Program-made: the position numbers and the translations under genes
Notes under the pieces: model-generated
Database searches by the model: none
What the model was told of the DNA's origin: nothing
Seen by the model: only the letters and a program-made list of their open reading frames with translations
NCBI RefSeq assembly: GCF_946479885.1
Contig: NZ_CAMLHM010000002.1
Span: 239,622-303,621 of the forward strand
Length of the DNA: 64,000 nt
Origin: an uncultured Devosia sp.
GTDB lineage: Bacteria > Pseudomonadota > Alphaproteobacteria > Rhizobiales > Devosiaceae
Direction: 5' to 3'
Shown here: one piece after another, positions 35,501-45,248 of the stretch
How the letters are laid out: the number at the start of each line of letters is the position of its first letter
Numbering within the stretch: the stretch's first letter is position 1

Positions 35501-36649
35501 TCACGGACGCAGTTCCACTTCGATCTGCCGCCATTCGTCATAGGCATCCGCCGACAGCATGTCGTAGGGACCGCAGGATTGCACGGCGCGTTGTGCCGCC
35601 CGCGCCACGGCGCCGCCCGCTGGTGACGGATCGGCGGACACGATCTGCGAGCCGGCAACCGTCCGATCCTGGTTCATCGACACCAGCAGGGTCACGTTGA
35701 GCCCGCTATTGATGTCGCTGGGCAGCAGGTTCCAGCAGGTCTTGATGCGCGCCACCAGCCCGTCAATGGCCGACTGGCTGAGCCGCGCCGAGGTCCCGGT
35801 CGTGTCACCCAGTGTAGGCGTACCGCCCTGCCCGGTCGTTCCGCCAGTGGTGGTATCGGTGTTGATGATGGCGGAAATATCGTCGGCCAGCGACGCATCG
35901 AGTTGCTCGGCCGGCTGTTCCTGTGCCGCCTGCTCGGCCGCGGCGGCCCGCTGGCGCTCCTCTTCCTCGCGCTTCTTGCGCGCGGTTTCGGCCGCAGCAA
36001 ATTGCTCGCGCAGCTGCGTCAGGTTGCTAGGACGCGATGCCGGCACCGGCGCGGCAACGGCTGGCGTCACCGGCTCAGGCGTCGGTTCCGGTGTGGGTTC
36101 CGGCGTTGGCTCGGGGGTCGGCTCTGGCGTGGGGGCCGGGGTCGGTTCCGGCGTTGGCTCAAGTTCCGGAGCCGGCTCCGGAACAGGCTCGGGCTCCGGC
36201 GTGGGTTGCGGCCTTGTGGCCGGCACGGGCGGCACGACCGGCTCCGGCGTGGGCTCGGGTTCGGGCGTTGGTTCCGGGGCCGGTTCAGGCTCTGGTTCGG
36301 GTTCCGGGGTCGGCTCAGGCGTAGCCTGCGGCGCCGGCGCGGCATTGGTGACCGGCGCTGGCGTCGGGATATCGGCTGGCGACGGCGTCGGCTGATCCTG
36401 CTCGGTATTGCCTGTCGGCTCGGCGATTTCAGCCGGCTGATCGTCCTCGACAATGGAGGGCGTATCGGTCTCGACAACCTGGCTATCGAGCTGGCCGGCC
36501 CGGATGTTGGAATATTCCTCGATCGGCACCAGGTCGACCGAGATGGACTCGACAACCGGCGTCAACGGCTCCGCAAACCCCAGATTGATGAGGCCGATGG
36601 CCAGCACCGCAATGTGGGCAACGATGGAGACGGTTACGCCGGTGCGCAT
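35501..36649 (-). CDS. tolA: TolA-like energy transducer with long Pro-Glu linker
   Basis: A 382-residue protein. One N-terminal membrane anchor ([20 protein letters not shown]) precedes a very long proline/glutamate/threonine-rich linker (about residues 85-200) built from PTPEP/PEPEP units. A short lysine/glutamate/alanine-rich helix ([20 protein letters not shown]) and a C-terminal TonB/TolA-type domain follow ([20 protein letters not shown] ... [16 protein letters not shown]). The order tolQ-tolR-tolA-tolB fixes the role: it spans the periplasm and transmits proton-motive force to Pal. Here the spacer is mostly extended Pro-Glu instead of the long Ala-Lys helix of enteric TolA, so it resembles TonB in style. 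Confidence 0.9.
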   Translation of the reverse strand: MRTGVTVSIVAHIAVLAIGLINLGFAEPLTPVVESISVDLVPIEEYSNIRAGQLDSQVVETDTPSIVEDDQPAEIAEPTGNTEQDQPTPSPADIPTPAPVTNAAPAPQATPEPTPEPEPEPEPAPEPTPEPEPTPEPVVPPVPATRPQPTPEPEPVPEPAPELEPTPEPTPAPTPEPTPEPTPEPTPEPTPEPVTPAVAAPVPASRPSNLTQLREQFAAAETARKKREEEERQRAAAAEQAAQEQPAEQLDASLADDISAIINTDTTTGGTTGQGGTPTLGDTTGTSARLSQSAIDGLVARIKTCWNLLPSDINSGLNVTLLVSMNQDRTVAGSQIVSADPSPAGGAVARAAQRAVQSCGPYDMLSADAYDEWRQIEVELRP

Positions 36650-36658
36650 CGGGCTGAA

Positions 36659-37105
36659 CTATTCTTCCGGCTGCGTGATGAGGCCGATCTTGGAAAAGCC
36701 TCCGGCCGACAGCAGGCCCATGACGCGCATGACCGCACCATAATTGGCGCTGGTATCGCCGCGCAGGAAGATGCGGTCTTCCGCGCCATTGACGCCGAGC
36801 GTGTTGAGCTGGGCGACCAGGTCGGCCTCGGCCACCGGGGTCTCGTCGATGAACACGGCGCCTTCGGGAGTCACGCCCACGGTCACCGGATCGGCCTGGT
36901 TCGGCATGGCTGCCGCGGCTGAACTGGGCAGGTCGATCGGCACGCCGGCCGTCATCATCGGCGCGGCCACCATGAAGATGATCAGCAGCACCAGCATCAC
37001 GTCGACCATTGGCGTGATGTTGATTTCGCTCATCACCGCTTTCTTGCGGCCGCGACGGCGGCGACCACCGCCCCCGCCGCCGGCTGAAACGCCACCCATG
37101 CCCAT
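36659..37105 (-). CDS. tolR: Tol-Pal proton-channel subunit TolR (ExbD family)
   Basis: A 148-residue protein, MGMGGVSAGGGGGGRRRRGR, a glycine/arginine-rich cytoplasmic start. The single transmembrane helix DVMLVLLIIFMVAAPMM carries the essential aspartate in INITPMVDVMLV, and a periplasmic ExbD fold follows. With TolQ it forms the proton-driven motor. Start ATG is one base after the tolQ stop (TGATATG), so they are coupled. Confidence 0.96.
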   Translation of the reverse strand: MGMGGVSAGGGGGGRRRRGRKKAVMSEINITPMVDVMLVLLIIFMVAAPMMTAGVPIDLPSSAAAAMPNQADPVTVGVTPEGAVFIDETPVAEADLVAQLNTLGVNGAEDRIFLRGDTSANYGAVMRVMGLLSAGGFSKIGLITQPEE

Positions 37106-37106
37106 A

Positions 37107-37817
37107 TCAGCGGCTCCGCGCTTCGAGCTGGCGGCTGAGAATGGTCGAGAACTCGTCGGCAAAGCCCTCGAGCCGGCCGATCATCTTGGCCGAGTCCGAG
37201 CTGAGCTTGTTATAGGCGATAACCGCCGGGATAGCGGCCACAAGGCCGATGGCGGTGGCGAACAGCGCTTCCGCGATCGGGCCGGCGACGACGGCAAGGC
37301 TGGTATTGGACGAGGCGGCAATGGCGGTAAATGCATTCATGATGCCCCACACCGTGCCGAACAGGCCAATGAACGGCCCGGCCGAGCCGATGGTGGCGAG
37401 GAAGCCGAGGCGCTTTTCCAGATGCTCGCTTTCGCGCGCAATGGCGACGTCGAGCACCTTGTCGAGGCGCTGCTGCATGCCCACGAAGCTGGCCGCGTTC
37501 TGCTCGTGGCTGCGCTTCCATTCCTTCATGGCGGCGACGAACACCGCGCCCAGCCCGCCCGACGGCTTCTCGGCCTGCTGCTGGTAAAGCTCTTCCAGCG
37601 ACTGGCCGGACCAGAAGGTCCGCTCGAACTTGTTCATCTCGCTATTGGTGCGGCGATAGGTGATGGTTTTGTCGACAATGATGGCCCAGCACCAGATCGA
37701 GGCACCCAACAGGCCCAGCATGACGGATTTCACGATCCAGTCGGCGGCCCAGAACAGGCCCCAGATGGACAAATCAGCGTGCGGGGCAACGGCCCCCACA
37801 GCATCGACGGCTTCCAT
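37107..37817 (-). CDS. tolQ: Tol-Pal motor subunit TolQ (ExbB family)
   Basis: A 236-residue inner-membrane protein with three transmembrane helices (SVMLGLLGASIWCWAIIV; TIGSAGPFIGLFGTVWGIMN; IAEALFATAIGLVAAIPAVI) and the conserved GLFGTVWGIM and TAIGLVAAIPA motifs of MotA/TolQ/ExbB proteins. It is the proton-channel partner of TolR. Start ATG is preceded by AAGGATC. It heads the tolQRAB unit; about 360 bases of repeat-containing DNA separate it from ybgC, so it probably has its own promoter. Confidence 0.97.
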   Translation of the reverse strand: MEAVDAVGAVAPHADLSIWGLFWAADWIVKSVMLGLLGASIWCWAIIVDKTITYRRTNSEMNKFERTFWSGQSLEELYQQQAEKPSGGLGAVFVAAMKEWKRSHEQNAASFVGMQQRLDKVLDVAIARESEHLEKRLGFLATIGSAGPFIGLFGTVWGIMNAFTAIAASSNTSLAVVAGPIAEALFATAIGLVAAIPAVIAYNKLSSDSAKMIGRLEGFADEFSTILSRQLEARSR

Positions 37818-38023
37818 GTAGTGATCCTTCTCGGCCCGGTTCCTGCACCCGACCCTCAAGCATCAGGCGATGGGGTCGAAATCTGTCAAAATTAAGAGAA
37901 ATGCCCGGAAACCCGGCCCTTTGGGGAACCGCTACCGAACACGTGTTCGCTTTGCCGCAATTATGGTCAAGGAGAGGTTAACAAACCGAGTCGCCCAGCC
38001 ATGTGCTGGGGGCATGCCTATTC

Positions 38024-38160
38024 TTCTCCCCGACGGGGAGAAGGTGGCGCGCAGCGCCGGACGAGGGGGTGCTGTGGCAACATCAGGATACCGGGTCGAC
38101 CCTGACCTCCCCCTCACCGACTCGGCTTCGCCGAGCCACCTCTCCCCGATGGGGAGAGGA
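38024..38160. repeat. Palindromic intergenic repeat, TCTCCCCGAYGGGGAGA type
   Basis: Arms TTCTCCCCGACGGGGAGAA (left) and CTCTCCCCGATGGGGAGAG (right), each a palindrome, with an inner hairpin CTCGGCTTCGCCGAG. It lies in the ybgC-tolQ gap. Confidence 0.8.
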
Positions 38161-38174
38161 ATGGAGGCCCGATC

Positions 38175-38567
38175 TCACCGCCCAAACCGCTCCAGTATCG
38201 CCTTGGGCATCCGTGCCGGCCCGCCTGACGTCTTGATCGCCACGACCGTCACGGTCGCGCGCGTCAACACCGTCTCGCCGCGCCGGATGACCTGGTTGAG
38301 CGTCAGCCTGGCGCCGCTGATGGCGGCGACCTCGGTGGTCACATCGAGCAGATCATCGATATGGGCGGCGCCATCGAAGGCAATATCCATCGAGCGCACG
38401 GCGAAGGCGATGCCCTGCCCGGCCAGCTCGGAATGATGGATCCCCTCGTCGCGCAGGAATTCGGTGCGGCCGCGCTCGAAGAACTTGAGATAGGCCGCAT
38501 GATAGACATTGCCCGAAAAATCGGTGTCTTCGTAATAGATGCGGACCGGAAAATGGTGCAGCGTCAT
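38175..38567 (-). CDS. ybgC: Tol-Pal associated acyl-CoA thioesterase YbgC
   Basis: A 130-residue hotdog-fold thioesterase: VRIYYEDTDFSGNVYHAAYL contains the catalytic aspartate (YEDTDFSGNVYHA) and is the 4HBT signature. YbgC hydrolyses short acyl-CoA or acyl-ACP esters and is linked with phospholipid metabolism at the envelope. It precedes tolQ as in most proteobacteria. Its start overlaps the end of the metallophosphoesterase gene by four bases. Confidence 0.95.
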   Translation of the reverse strand: MTLHHFPVRIYYEDTDFSGNVYHAAYLKFFERGRTEFLRDEGIHHSELAGQGIAFAVRSMDIAFDGAAHIDDLLDVTTEVAAISGARLTLNQVIRRGETVLTRATVTVVAIKTSGGPARMPKAILERFGR

Positions 38568-39373
38568 TGGCGCGGGCCTCCCAGGTCGATCAGCACCAGC
38601 TCCGGCCTGGTGCCGATGCGCAGCGGCAGGCCCGAATAGCCCAGGCCCGCGCTGACAATCAACTGCCTGGTGCCATCGACGAAATGGCCATGCACATAGC
38701 GGCTGCCATGGCGCGAGGGCACTACGGGCGTGCGCCCGAAAAGCCGCACCTGCCCGCCATGGGTATGCCCCGACAGAGTCAGGGCGACCCGGTCGGGCGT
38801 ATCGGGAAACAGATCCGGCTCATGCGCCATCAGCAGAATGGGCTCGTCGGTATCGACCTGCGCCAGTGTCCCCTCGAGGTCATCCACGCCCAGCCCCCTG
38901 CCAAAGCCGCGCACACCGCGGGCGAAGGCGAACTGGTCGCCCAAACCCGCCAGCCAGAAGCCACCGCCGCCATGGGCGATGCGCACCGCGCGGTTGATGT
39001 AGACAGGAATGCCGACGGCCTGCAGCGCCCGCTCGGCGGCGATGGGCCCCTGCGCGAGGTCGGCACGCACATAGCCGTCATAGTCGTGATTGCCGAGCAC
39101 GGCATGCACGCCCAGTGGCGCCGCGAGCGCAGCCAGCTCGGCCGCCCAGCTTTCGGGCGCTATCGGCCAGCTGAACCGCGGACCGGGCGCAAAGTCGCCC
39201 AACAGCAGGATCAGGTCGGGTGCGAGATCGGCCACTTCCCCGCAGATGCCGCGCAAGCGGGCCGCATCCATATAGGGCGCGCAGGCATGGAAATCGCTCA
39301 GCGCTACTATCCGCAGCGCCATGCTATCGGGCCAGCCATGCAGCTGGGGCGCATAGCGGGTGACCAACGTCAT
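38564..39373 (-). CDS. Calcineurin-like metallophosphoesterase (YkuE/YaeI-like)
   Basis: A 269-residue protein with the full dimetal phosphoesterase set: SDFHA, LLGDFAPG, LGNHDYDG, LLMAHEPD and SGHTHGGQ. The last motif and the size match YaeI/YkuE-type enzymes, some of which act on UDP-diacylglucosamine or phospholipids. No signal peptide is obvious. It sits between the NUDIX gene and ybgC, overlapping ybgC, so it is expressed with envelope genes. Confidence 0.88.
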   Translation of the reverse strand: MTLVTRYAPQLHGWPDSMALRIVALSDFHACAPYMDAARLRGICGEVADLAPDLILLLGDFAPGPRFSWPIAPESWAAELAALAAPLGVHAVLGNHDYDGYVRADLAQGPIAAERALQAVGIPVYINRAVRIAHGGGGFWLAGLGDQFAFARGVRGFGRGLGVDDLEGTLAQVDTDEPILLMAHEPDLFPDTPDRVALTLSGHTHGGQVRLFGRTPVVPSRHGSRYVHGHFVDGTRQLIVSAGLGYSGLPLRIGTRPELVLIDLGGPRQ

Positions 39374-39383
39374 CGGCGCACGC

Positions 39384-39889
39384 TCACGCCACCGGCTCCG
39401 CTTCGTGGAAGATCACATGCCCCGGCACGCCCGACAGCGCCCGCAGCCGCTCAGGCAGCCATGGCGGCAGCAGGCGCGCTTCGGCCAGCGCGGGGCCTTC
39501 GAGCGGCAGCCAGGAAAACTGCAGCAGGTGCCCTTCATCCTCGCGCACCAGAAAGGGCTGCGCCCCGCCCGGCCTGACATCTTCGGGCAGGTCGATGGCA
39601 TAGATGAAGCCGAGTTCGTGAAAGCGCTCGCCCACCCGCCCATAAAAGCTCTCGGACGTAAACAGCAACGGCCCGATGCCGACCGGCATCACCAGTTCCT
39701 CGGCCATTTCGCGCACCAGCGCCGCGTCACTGGGCTCGCCCATTTCGACGCGGCCACCGGGCAGCATGCAATAATCGTCGTCATCCTCGCGACAGACAAG
39801 CACATGCCCGTCACGCACGGCCGCCCCGGCCACGCGATAGTTGAAACGCGTGCCGCCGACCGGGAAGCTGAGCATGGTGCGCGGGCTAG

Positions 39890-39893
<4 letters not shown>
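39384..39893 (-). CDS. NUDIX hydrolase
   Basis: A 169-residue protein with a complete NUDIX box: [20 protein letters not shown] followed by ELVMP, giving G-x5-E-x7-R-E-x2-E-E. NUDIX enzymes cleave nucleoside diphosphates linked to another group; the substrate cannot be read from sequence. Its start overlaps the ruvB stop by four bases, so it belongs to the ruv transcript. Confidence 0.9.
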
Positions 39894-40923
<1,030 letters not shown>

Positions 40924-40927
<4 letters not shown>

Positions 40928-41541
40928 GAGCTAAGCTCCCGAAGCCCCATGCGGATCAGCGTTTCGGTTTTCACCCCGTCGCCCTCGCGCGCCACGATCT
41001 TGGCCAAAGCCGCCGAGGCCTGGGCGCTGGAGTAGCCGAGATTGGTGAGGGCCGAGACCGCGTCAGTAATCGCAGACGGCGCCACGCCCTCGCCCAAAGC
41101 CGCCTGCAGGCCCAGTGTGCCGGCATCGATGCCGGGGCCAACAGGTGCCTTGCCCTTGAGTTCGGTCACAAGGCGGACGGCCAGTTTCGGCCCGACGCCA
41201 TTGGCGCGGCCGATCATCGCCTTGTCCTGCAAAGCCACTGCGCTCGACAGCTCGGATGGCGACAGCACCGAAAGAATGGACAAAGCCACGCGCGCGCCGA
41301 CGCCCTGCACGGTCATCAGCAGGTTAAACCAGCCCTTTTCGGCTTCGCTCGAAAAGCCATAGAGCCGGATCATGTCCTCGCGCACGATGGTTTCGATGAA
41401 CACCACTGTCGCCTCGCCGACCCGCGGCAAGGCCTGCAATGTGCGGCTGGAACAGAAGGCCTCGTAGCAGACGCCGCCACAATCGATCAGCACATGGTCG
41501 TCGCCAAAACTGTCCACCAGCCCCTTGAGCTTGCCGATCAT
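40924..41541 (-). CDS. ruvA: Holliday junction DNA-binding protein RuvA
   Basis: A 205-residue protein opening [20 protein letters not shown], with OB-fold domain, the helix-hairpin-helix region ([37 protein letters not shown]) and the small C-terminal UBA-like domain that stimulates RuvB. It holds the four-way junction in an open square. Coupled by overlap with ruvC upstream and ruvB downstream. Confidence 0.98.
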
Positions 41542-42044
41542 GCCAGCGCCCTCAGCCGCTGGTTGGCAACCCGGTGATGCGCGTGGCAGATGGCGATAGC
41601 CAGCGCGTCGGCGGCGTCGGCACCCTTGAAATCTGCCTGTGGCAGCAGCGTCTTGACCATGAGCTGAATCTGTCCCTTGTCGGCATGGCCGGTGCCGACC
41701 ACCGATTTCTTGACCAGGTTCGCGGCATATTCGGCCACCGGCAGCCCGCGCGCCGCCGGGGTCAGCAGGGCGACCCCGCGCGCCTGCCCCAGGATCAGCG
41801 CAGAACGAGCCCCGGCATTGACGAAGGTTTCCTCCACCGCCGCCTCTTCAGGTGTGAAACGGTCCAGCACCTCACCGAGGCCAGCGAAGAGGATCGCCAG
41901 GCGCTCGGCCAGCGAGCCATCCACTGGCGGCGTCACCGTGCCTGCCGCCACGAAGGTCAGCCGGTTGCCCAAAGTCTCGATCACCCCCCAGCCGCAGCGG
42001 CGCAGGCCTGGATCGATACCGATGATTCGGGTGGCAGCGTTCAT
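41538..42044 (-). CDS. ruvC: Holliday junction resolvase RuvC
   Basis: A 168-residue RNase H-fold endonuclease: [18 protein letters not shown] with the first catalytic aspartate, [20 protein letters not shown] with the catalytic glutamate, and [15 protein letters not shown] with the last aspartates. It cuts Holliday junctions symmetrically. Start chosen at MNAATR, preceded by AAGGA; the longer frame lacks a ribosome site. First gene of the ruvCAB-nudix-phosphoesterase-ybgC string. Confidence 0.97.
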   Translation of the reverse strand: MNAATRIIGIDPGLRRCGWGVIETLGNRLTFVAAGTVTPPVDGSLAERLAILFAGLGEVLDRFTPEEAAVEETFVNAGARSALILGQARGVALLTPAARGLPVAEYAANLVKKSVVGTGHADKGQIQLMVKTLLPQADFKGADAADALAIAICHAHHRVANQRLRALA

Positions 42045-42403
42045 GCGCACATCCTTAGTGAAGTGACGCCAGCCTACCAAGGCCTATGTGAACAAATAGG
42101 CAACGGATGCGGTGGAAAAGCGGCGATAGATAAAATCGCATCCATCTGGCAAACACCATCTTCAAGCCGTGCCCCTTACCTTCCTCCACGGGAATGCAGG
42201 GGCGTATCATTATGACCGCACTTTATCGGGACCTTCCGACGCGCGCTTGGCTGCGCGGCTATCAGGCCGTCGCCGTATCGCGCTCGCGCCCGACAATCAC
42301 CATTTCAAGCAAACCAAAGATGACGGGTGTGCCCGCGTGGCGGTGATGCAGCCACGCCAGAACCACCCCGCCTGATTGCCCTTTCAAAGCCGAGAGAATT
42401 GCA
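42045..42403. other. Divergent promoter region between ruvC and the diguanylate cyclase
   Basis: About 360 bases without a gene. It must carry the promoters of both divergent units. Short open frames on both strands here look random, and no repeat or clear operator was seen. Confidence 0.5.
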
Positions 42404-43186
42404 ATGATGCCTTCCAAGACTTTGACTGCCCTGCAAAGCTGGTCCAGCGTTGGCCGCTGGACCTTGTTCGGCACTGCGGCCTGCGTCCTGATCTCGGTAA
42501 CCTTCAATGCCCTCATATTCGGCGATCTCGGCGCCGCTGCCTTGCAACGGTCCCTGATCAGCGCGGTCATGCTACCGGTCATGCTGGGCGTGCCGTTGTT
42601 CTTCTACATGAGCATGCGGGTGCGGGGCCTTGCCATCACTAATCTGCGGCTGGGGCTCGTCGCGCGCACCGACAGCCTCACCGCCTGCCTTAATCGAGGT
42701 GCCTTCACCAGCAAGGTGGGCACCCTGCTCGCCCACCGACCCTATGGCGCCAACGGCGCGCTGCTGATGATCGACGCGGACAATTTCAAATCCATCAACG
42801 ACGTGTATGGCCATGATGCCGGCGACGAGGCGCTGACCATCATCGCCCGCTCCATCCGCACCATTCTGCGGGCAGGCGATCTGGTGGGTCGCATGGGCGG
42901 CGAGGAGTTCGGCGTCTATCTGCCCGATGTCGACCAGCGCAGCGCCGAAGCCGTCGCCGAACGCATCCGCCGCTCGGTGAACCTGGCCGTATTCGCTCCC
43001 GACGGGCAGCAGCGTTCCCTGTCAGTCAGCATCGGCGGCGTCGCGTTCGATGGCCCCGCCGGCTTCTCCGAGCTGTTCCGCATCGCCGACCAGCGCCTTT
43101 ACGGGGCCAAGCAGACCGGCCGCAATCGCGTCACGGTGGTTCATGTCAACGACCACCCGGTCATCGACCTCCGGCGCAGCGCATGA
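42404..43186 (+). CDS. Membrane-anchored diguanylate cyclase (GGDEF)
   Basis: A 260-residue protein. Two hydrophobic segments near the N-terminus (LFGTAACVLISVTFNALIFG; SAVMLPVMLGVPLFFYMSM) precede a GGDEF domain with RTDSLTACLNRGAF, DADNFKSINDVYGHDAGDEA and the active-site GGEEF (165-169). An RxxD inhibition site (R156-D159) lies exactly five residues before it, so the enzyme should make c-di-GMP and be feedback-inhibited. There is no separate sensory domain beyond the membrane part. It lies between ruvC and yebC in the opposite direction. Confidence 0.93.
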   Translation: MMPSKTLTALQSWSSVGRWTLFGTAACVLISVTFNALIFGDLGAAALQRSLISAVMLPVMLGVPLFFYMSMRVRGLAITNLRLGLVARTDSLTACLNRGAFTSKVGTLLAHRPYGANGALLMIDADNFKSINDVYGHDAGDEALTIIARSIRTILRAGDLVGRMGGEEFGVYLPDVDQRSAEAVAERIRRSVNLAVFAPDGQQRSLSVSIGGVAFDGPAGFSELFRIADQRLYGAKQTGRNRVTVVHVNDHPVIDLRRSA

Positions 43187-43190
43187 AAAA

Positions 43191-43212
43191 GGGCGGCGCC
43201 TTGGCACCGCCC
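43191..43212 (-). terminator. Intrinsic terminator downstream of yebC
   Basis: Stem GGGCGG/CCGCCC extended by GCC/GGC after one mismatch; on the minus strand it is followed by TTTTT. It fits as the end of the leftward yebC transcript and abuts the stop of the convergent cyclase gene. Confidence 0.7.
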
Positions 43213-43224
43213 TATGCAAGCCAC

Positions 43225-43319
43225 CAGTAGACCTCATCCTGAGCTTGTCGAAGGACGAGGTCGTGGCAGATCGGTTGGCACGACCTCGTGGTTCGACAAG
43301 CTCGCCATGAGGTCTACTG
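43225..43319. repeat. Palindromic intergenic repeat (REP-like)
   Basis: Outer arms CAGTAGACCTCAT (43225) and ATGAGGTCTACTG (43307) are perfectly complementary, with inner arms GAGCTTGTCGAA / TTCGACAAGCTC and ACGAGGTCGTG / CACGACCTCGT. It is related to the unit at 29197. It lies between the cyclase and yebC. Confidence 0.85.
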
Positions 43320-43326
43320 CCGGAAA

Positions 43327-44073
43327 TTACGCCTCGAGCTTGGCCGCTTCTTCGTCGCTCATCTCGAAATTCGTATAGACGTTCTGCACGTCATCATCTT
43401 CTTCGAGCGTGGCGATCAGCTTCATCAGCGACGCGCCCTTGTCGGCATCGATCGGCGCATTGGTCTGCGGCTTCCACACGGCCTTGACCGATTCGGCCTC
43501 GCCCAGCACCTTTTCGAGTGCCGCGGCGACTTCCACCATCGCCTCGAAGCTGGTGGTGATGTAGTGGCCCTCTTCGTCGCTCTCGACGTCGTCGGCACCG
43601 GCCTCGATCGCGGCTTCCATGATCTTGTCTTCGGAGCCGGCCTTGGGCAGGTAGGTGATCTCGCCAACCTTGTCGAACATGAAGCCGACCGAGTTGGTTT
43701 CGCCCAGCGCACCACCGCTCTTGGAGAAATACGAGCGGACGTTCGACGCCGTCCGGTTGCGATTGTCGGTCAGCGTTTCGACGATGACCGCGACGCCGCC
43801 GGGGCCATAGCCCTCATAGCGGATCTCATCGTAGTTTTCGCCATCCGAGCCGATCGCCTTCTTGATGGCGCGATCGATATTGTCCTTGGGCATCGACTGC
43901 GAGCGGGCATTGACCACCGCGAGGCGCAGACGCGCATTGAACGCGGGGTCGGGCATGCCCAGCTTGGCAGCGACGGTGATTTCGCGCGCCAGCTTGGAGA
44001 ATATCTTGGAGCGCACCGCGTCGGACTTGCCTTTGCGGTGCATGATGTTTTTGGCGTGTGAATGGCCGGCCAT
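43327..44073 (-). CDS. yebC: YebC/PmpR family protein
   Basis: A 248-residue protein opening [20 protein letters not shown], diagnostic for the YebC/PmpR (TACO1-like) family, with [20 protein letters not shown] and [11 protein letters not shown]. Historically annotated as a transcriptional regulator; recent work links the family to ribosome rescue at proline-rich stretches, which would be relevant to proteins such as the Pro-Glu TolA encoded nearby. Its usual neighbour in alphaproteobacteria is ruvC; here a cyclase gene and a repeat intervene. Confidence 0.96.
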   Translation of the reverse strand: MAGHSHAKNIMHRKGKSDAVRSKIFSKLAREITVAAKLGMPDPAFNARLRLAVVNARSQSMPKDNIDRAIKKAIGSDGENYDEIRYEGYGPGGVAVIVETLTDNRNRTASNVRSYFSKSGGALGETNSVGFMFDKVGEITYLPKAGSEDKIMEAAIEAGADDVESDEEGHYITTSFEAMVEVAAALEKVLGEAESVKAVWKPQTNAPIDADKGASLMKLIATLEEDDDVQNVYTNFEMSDEEAAKLEA

Positions 44074-44367
44074 CGGTCACTCCCCTCGAATAAGAATGCT
44101 GGATTGGTGGCGCGTTATAGGCAAGCGCGCGGGACTTGTGAAGCGGGGTCGGGCGAGCGCCGCCGGAACGGTATGCCGGCGCCCCCTATTGACCCGCCTC
44201 CGGCCGGGCCGGGCAGGCTCGCACTCTCGCTGAATTGAGCATGGCGGAATTGGCATGGGAGAAGACGCCGCCAGCGACGACCGGCGCCGCATTGTTAACC
44301 AACCTCACGCGCGAGGCTTTGCCCTGGTTGGCTTTTGTTGTTCAAGCCCAGACGGATGGGAGCTGAC

Positions 44368-44790
44368 ATGGAACGACTTCTCTGGTGCTTTCTATCTTTT
44401 CGCGGCGTCCTCGGCCGCCAAGCGTTTGCATTGTCGCTTCTCTTGCTCGTGCTTGCCGGTTGGATCCTGCGCGAACTGCTACAGGCGCTTCTCGTCGGCG
44501 ACGGCCCCATTTACTACGACCAGACCTCAAGGGCGGCCGCATTGAAGCTGGCCGATATGGACGACGCTCTGTCGGCCATTATTCTGCTCTGGCCCAACCT
44601 GGCGGTTCCGGTAAAGCGAGCGCGGGATGTGGGCATACCCATTGCCTGGCTGGCTCTGGCACAGCTGGCGCTCCTGGTGGCGCTCGTCATCGCACCAGTG
44701 CTGGCGCCGTTTGGCGCAATTCTGCTCCTGCTGACCTTGTGTGCCGCCCCCGCCGGCAGCGCCGCCCGGTTCTTCCCGCCCCAACGCTAA
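44368..44790 (+). CDS. DUF805 family small membrane protein
   Basis: A 140-residue protein: MERLLWCFLSFRGVLGRQAF, then hydrophobic helices (LSLLLLVLAGWILREL; WLALAQLALLVALVIAPVLA) and the KRARDVGIPIAWLAL segment that matches the 'R.hD.G' loop of DUF805 proteins. Function unknown. Start chosen at the ATG with GGGAG five bases upstream. Confidence 0.75.
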   Translation: MERLLWCFLSFRGVLGRQAFALSLLLLVLAGWILRELLQALLVGDGPIYYDQTSRAAALKLADMDDALSAIILLWPNLAVPVKRARDVGIPIAWLALAQLALLVALVIAPVLAPFGAILLLLTLCAAPAGSAARFFPPQR

Positions 44791-44828
44791 TCGCGGGAAT
44801 ACTGGCGGCGACCTGCCGGGAAGCGGGG

Positions 44829-45200
44829 CTATTCGGCCAGCCGCACCAGCATGGTTGCCTTCTTGCGGTTCAGCAACTCGGCCATCTCCCTGGCCTGGGC
44901 CATACTGTCGACGCCTGACAGCACCAGCATCTCGGTGTCGATTACCGTCTGGATAACCGGCGAGGACACGACGTCGTCGTTGACGACCAGGTCCGTCTTG
45001 TCGCCCACATGCCTGAGGGTAAAGCCCGCAAAGGCCTGCCGCGCCTCGGGCGCCAACCAAACGTGCAGGGCTGCGCCACCAGAGACATCGTCCGTGACGG
45101 CCTCGGCCCGGTCGACCCGCAGCACCAGTTCCTCCGCCGAAACTCCAGCGACCCCAAGAAGCACAGCGGCAATGACGCCCAGACCCAGCTTTCGCAGCAC
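44829..45200 (-). CDS. Exported protein resembling the SecD P1 head subdomain
   Basis: A 123-residue protein with a signal peptide (MLRKLGLGVIAAVLLGVAGV-SAEE). The mature part AALHVWLAPEARQAFAGFTL, TDLVVNDDVVSSPVIQTVI, LVLSGVDSMAQAREMAELLN parallels the P1 head of SecD ('DG.VISAPVI ... ISG.F...EA..LA.LL'). SecD itself uses this part in the periplasm to assist preprotein release. Here it is a stand-alone soluble protein without SecD membrane helices. Function unknown. Confidence 0.65.
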   Translation of the reverse strand: MLRKLGLGVIAAVLLGVAGVSAEELVLRVDRAEAVTDDVSGGAALHVWLAPEARQAFAGFTLRHVGDKTDLVVNDDVVSSPVIQTVIDTEMLVLSGVDSMAQAREMAELLNRKKATMLVRLAE

Positions 45201-45248
45201 AACTATCTCCCTGAGCTACCGGCAAACACCGACCAGAAATGGCCGCCG

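Noticed and set aside
36040..36400. Tandem repeat that could be taken for a CRISPR array
   Set aside because: Units are short and in-frame, encode Pro-Glu repeats of TolA, have no unique spacers and no cas genes are nearby.
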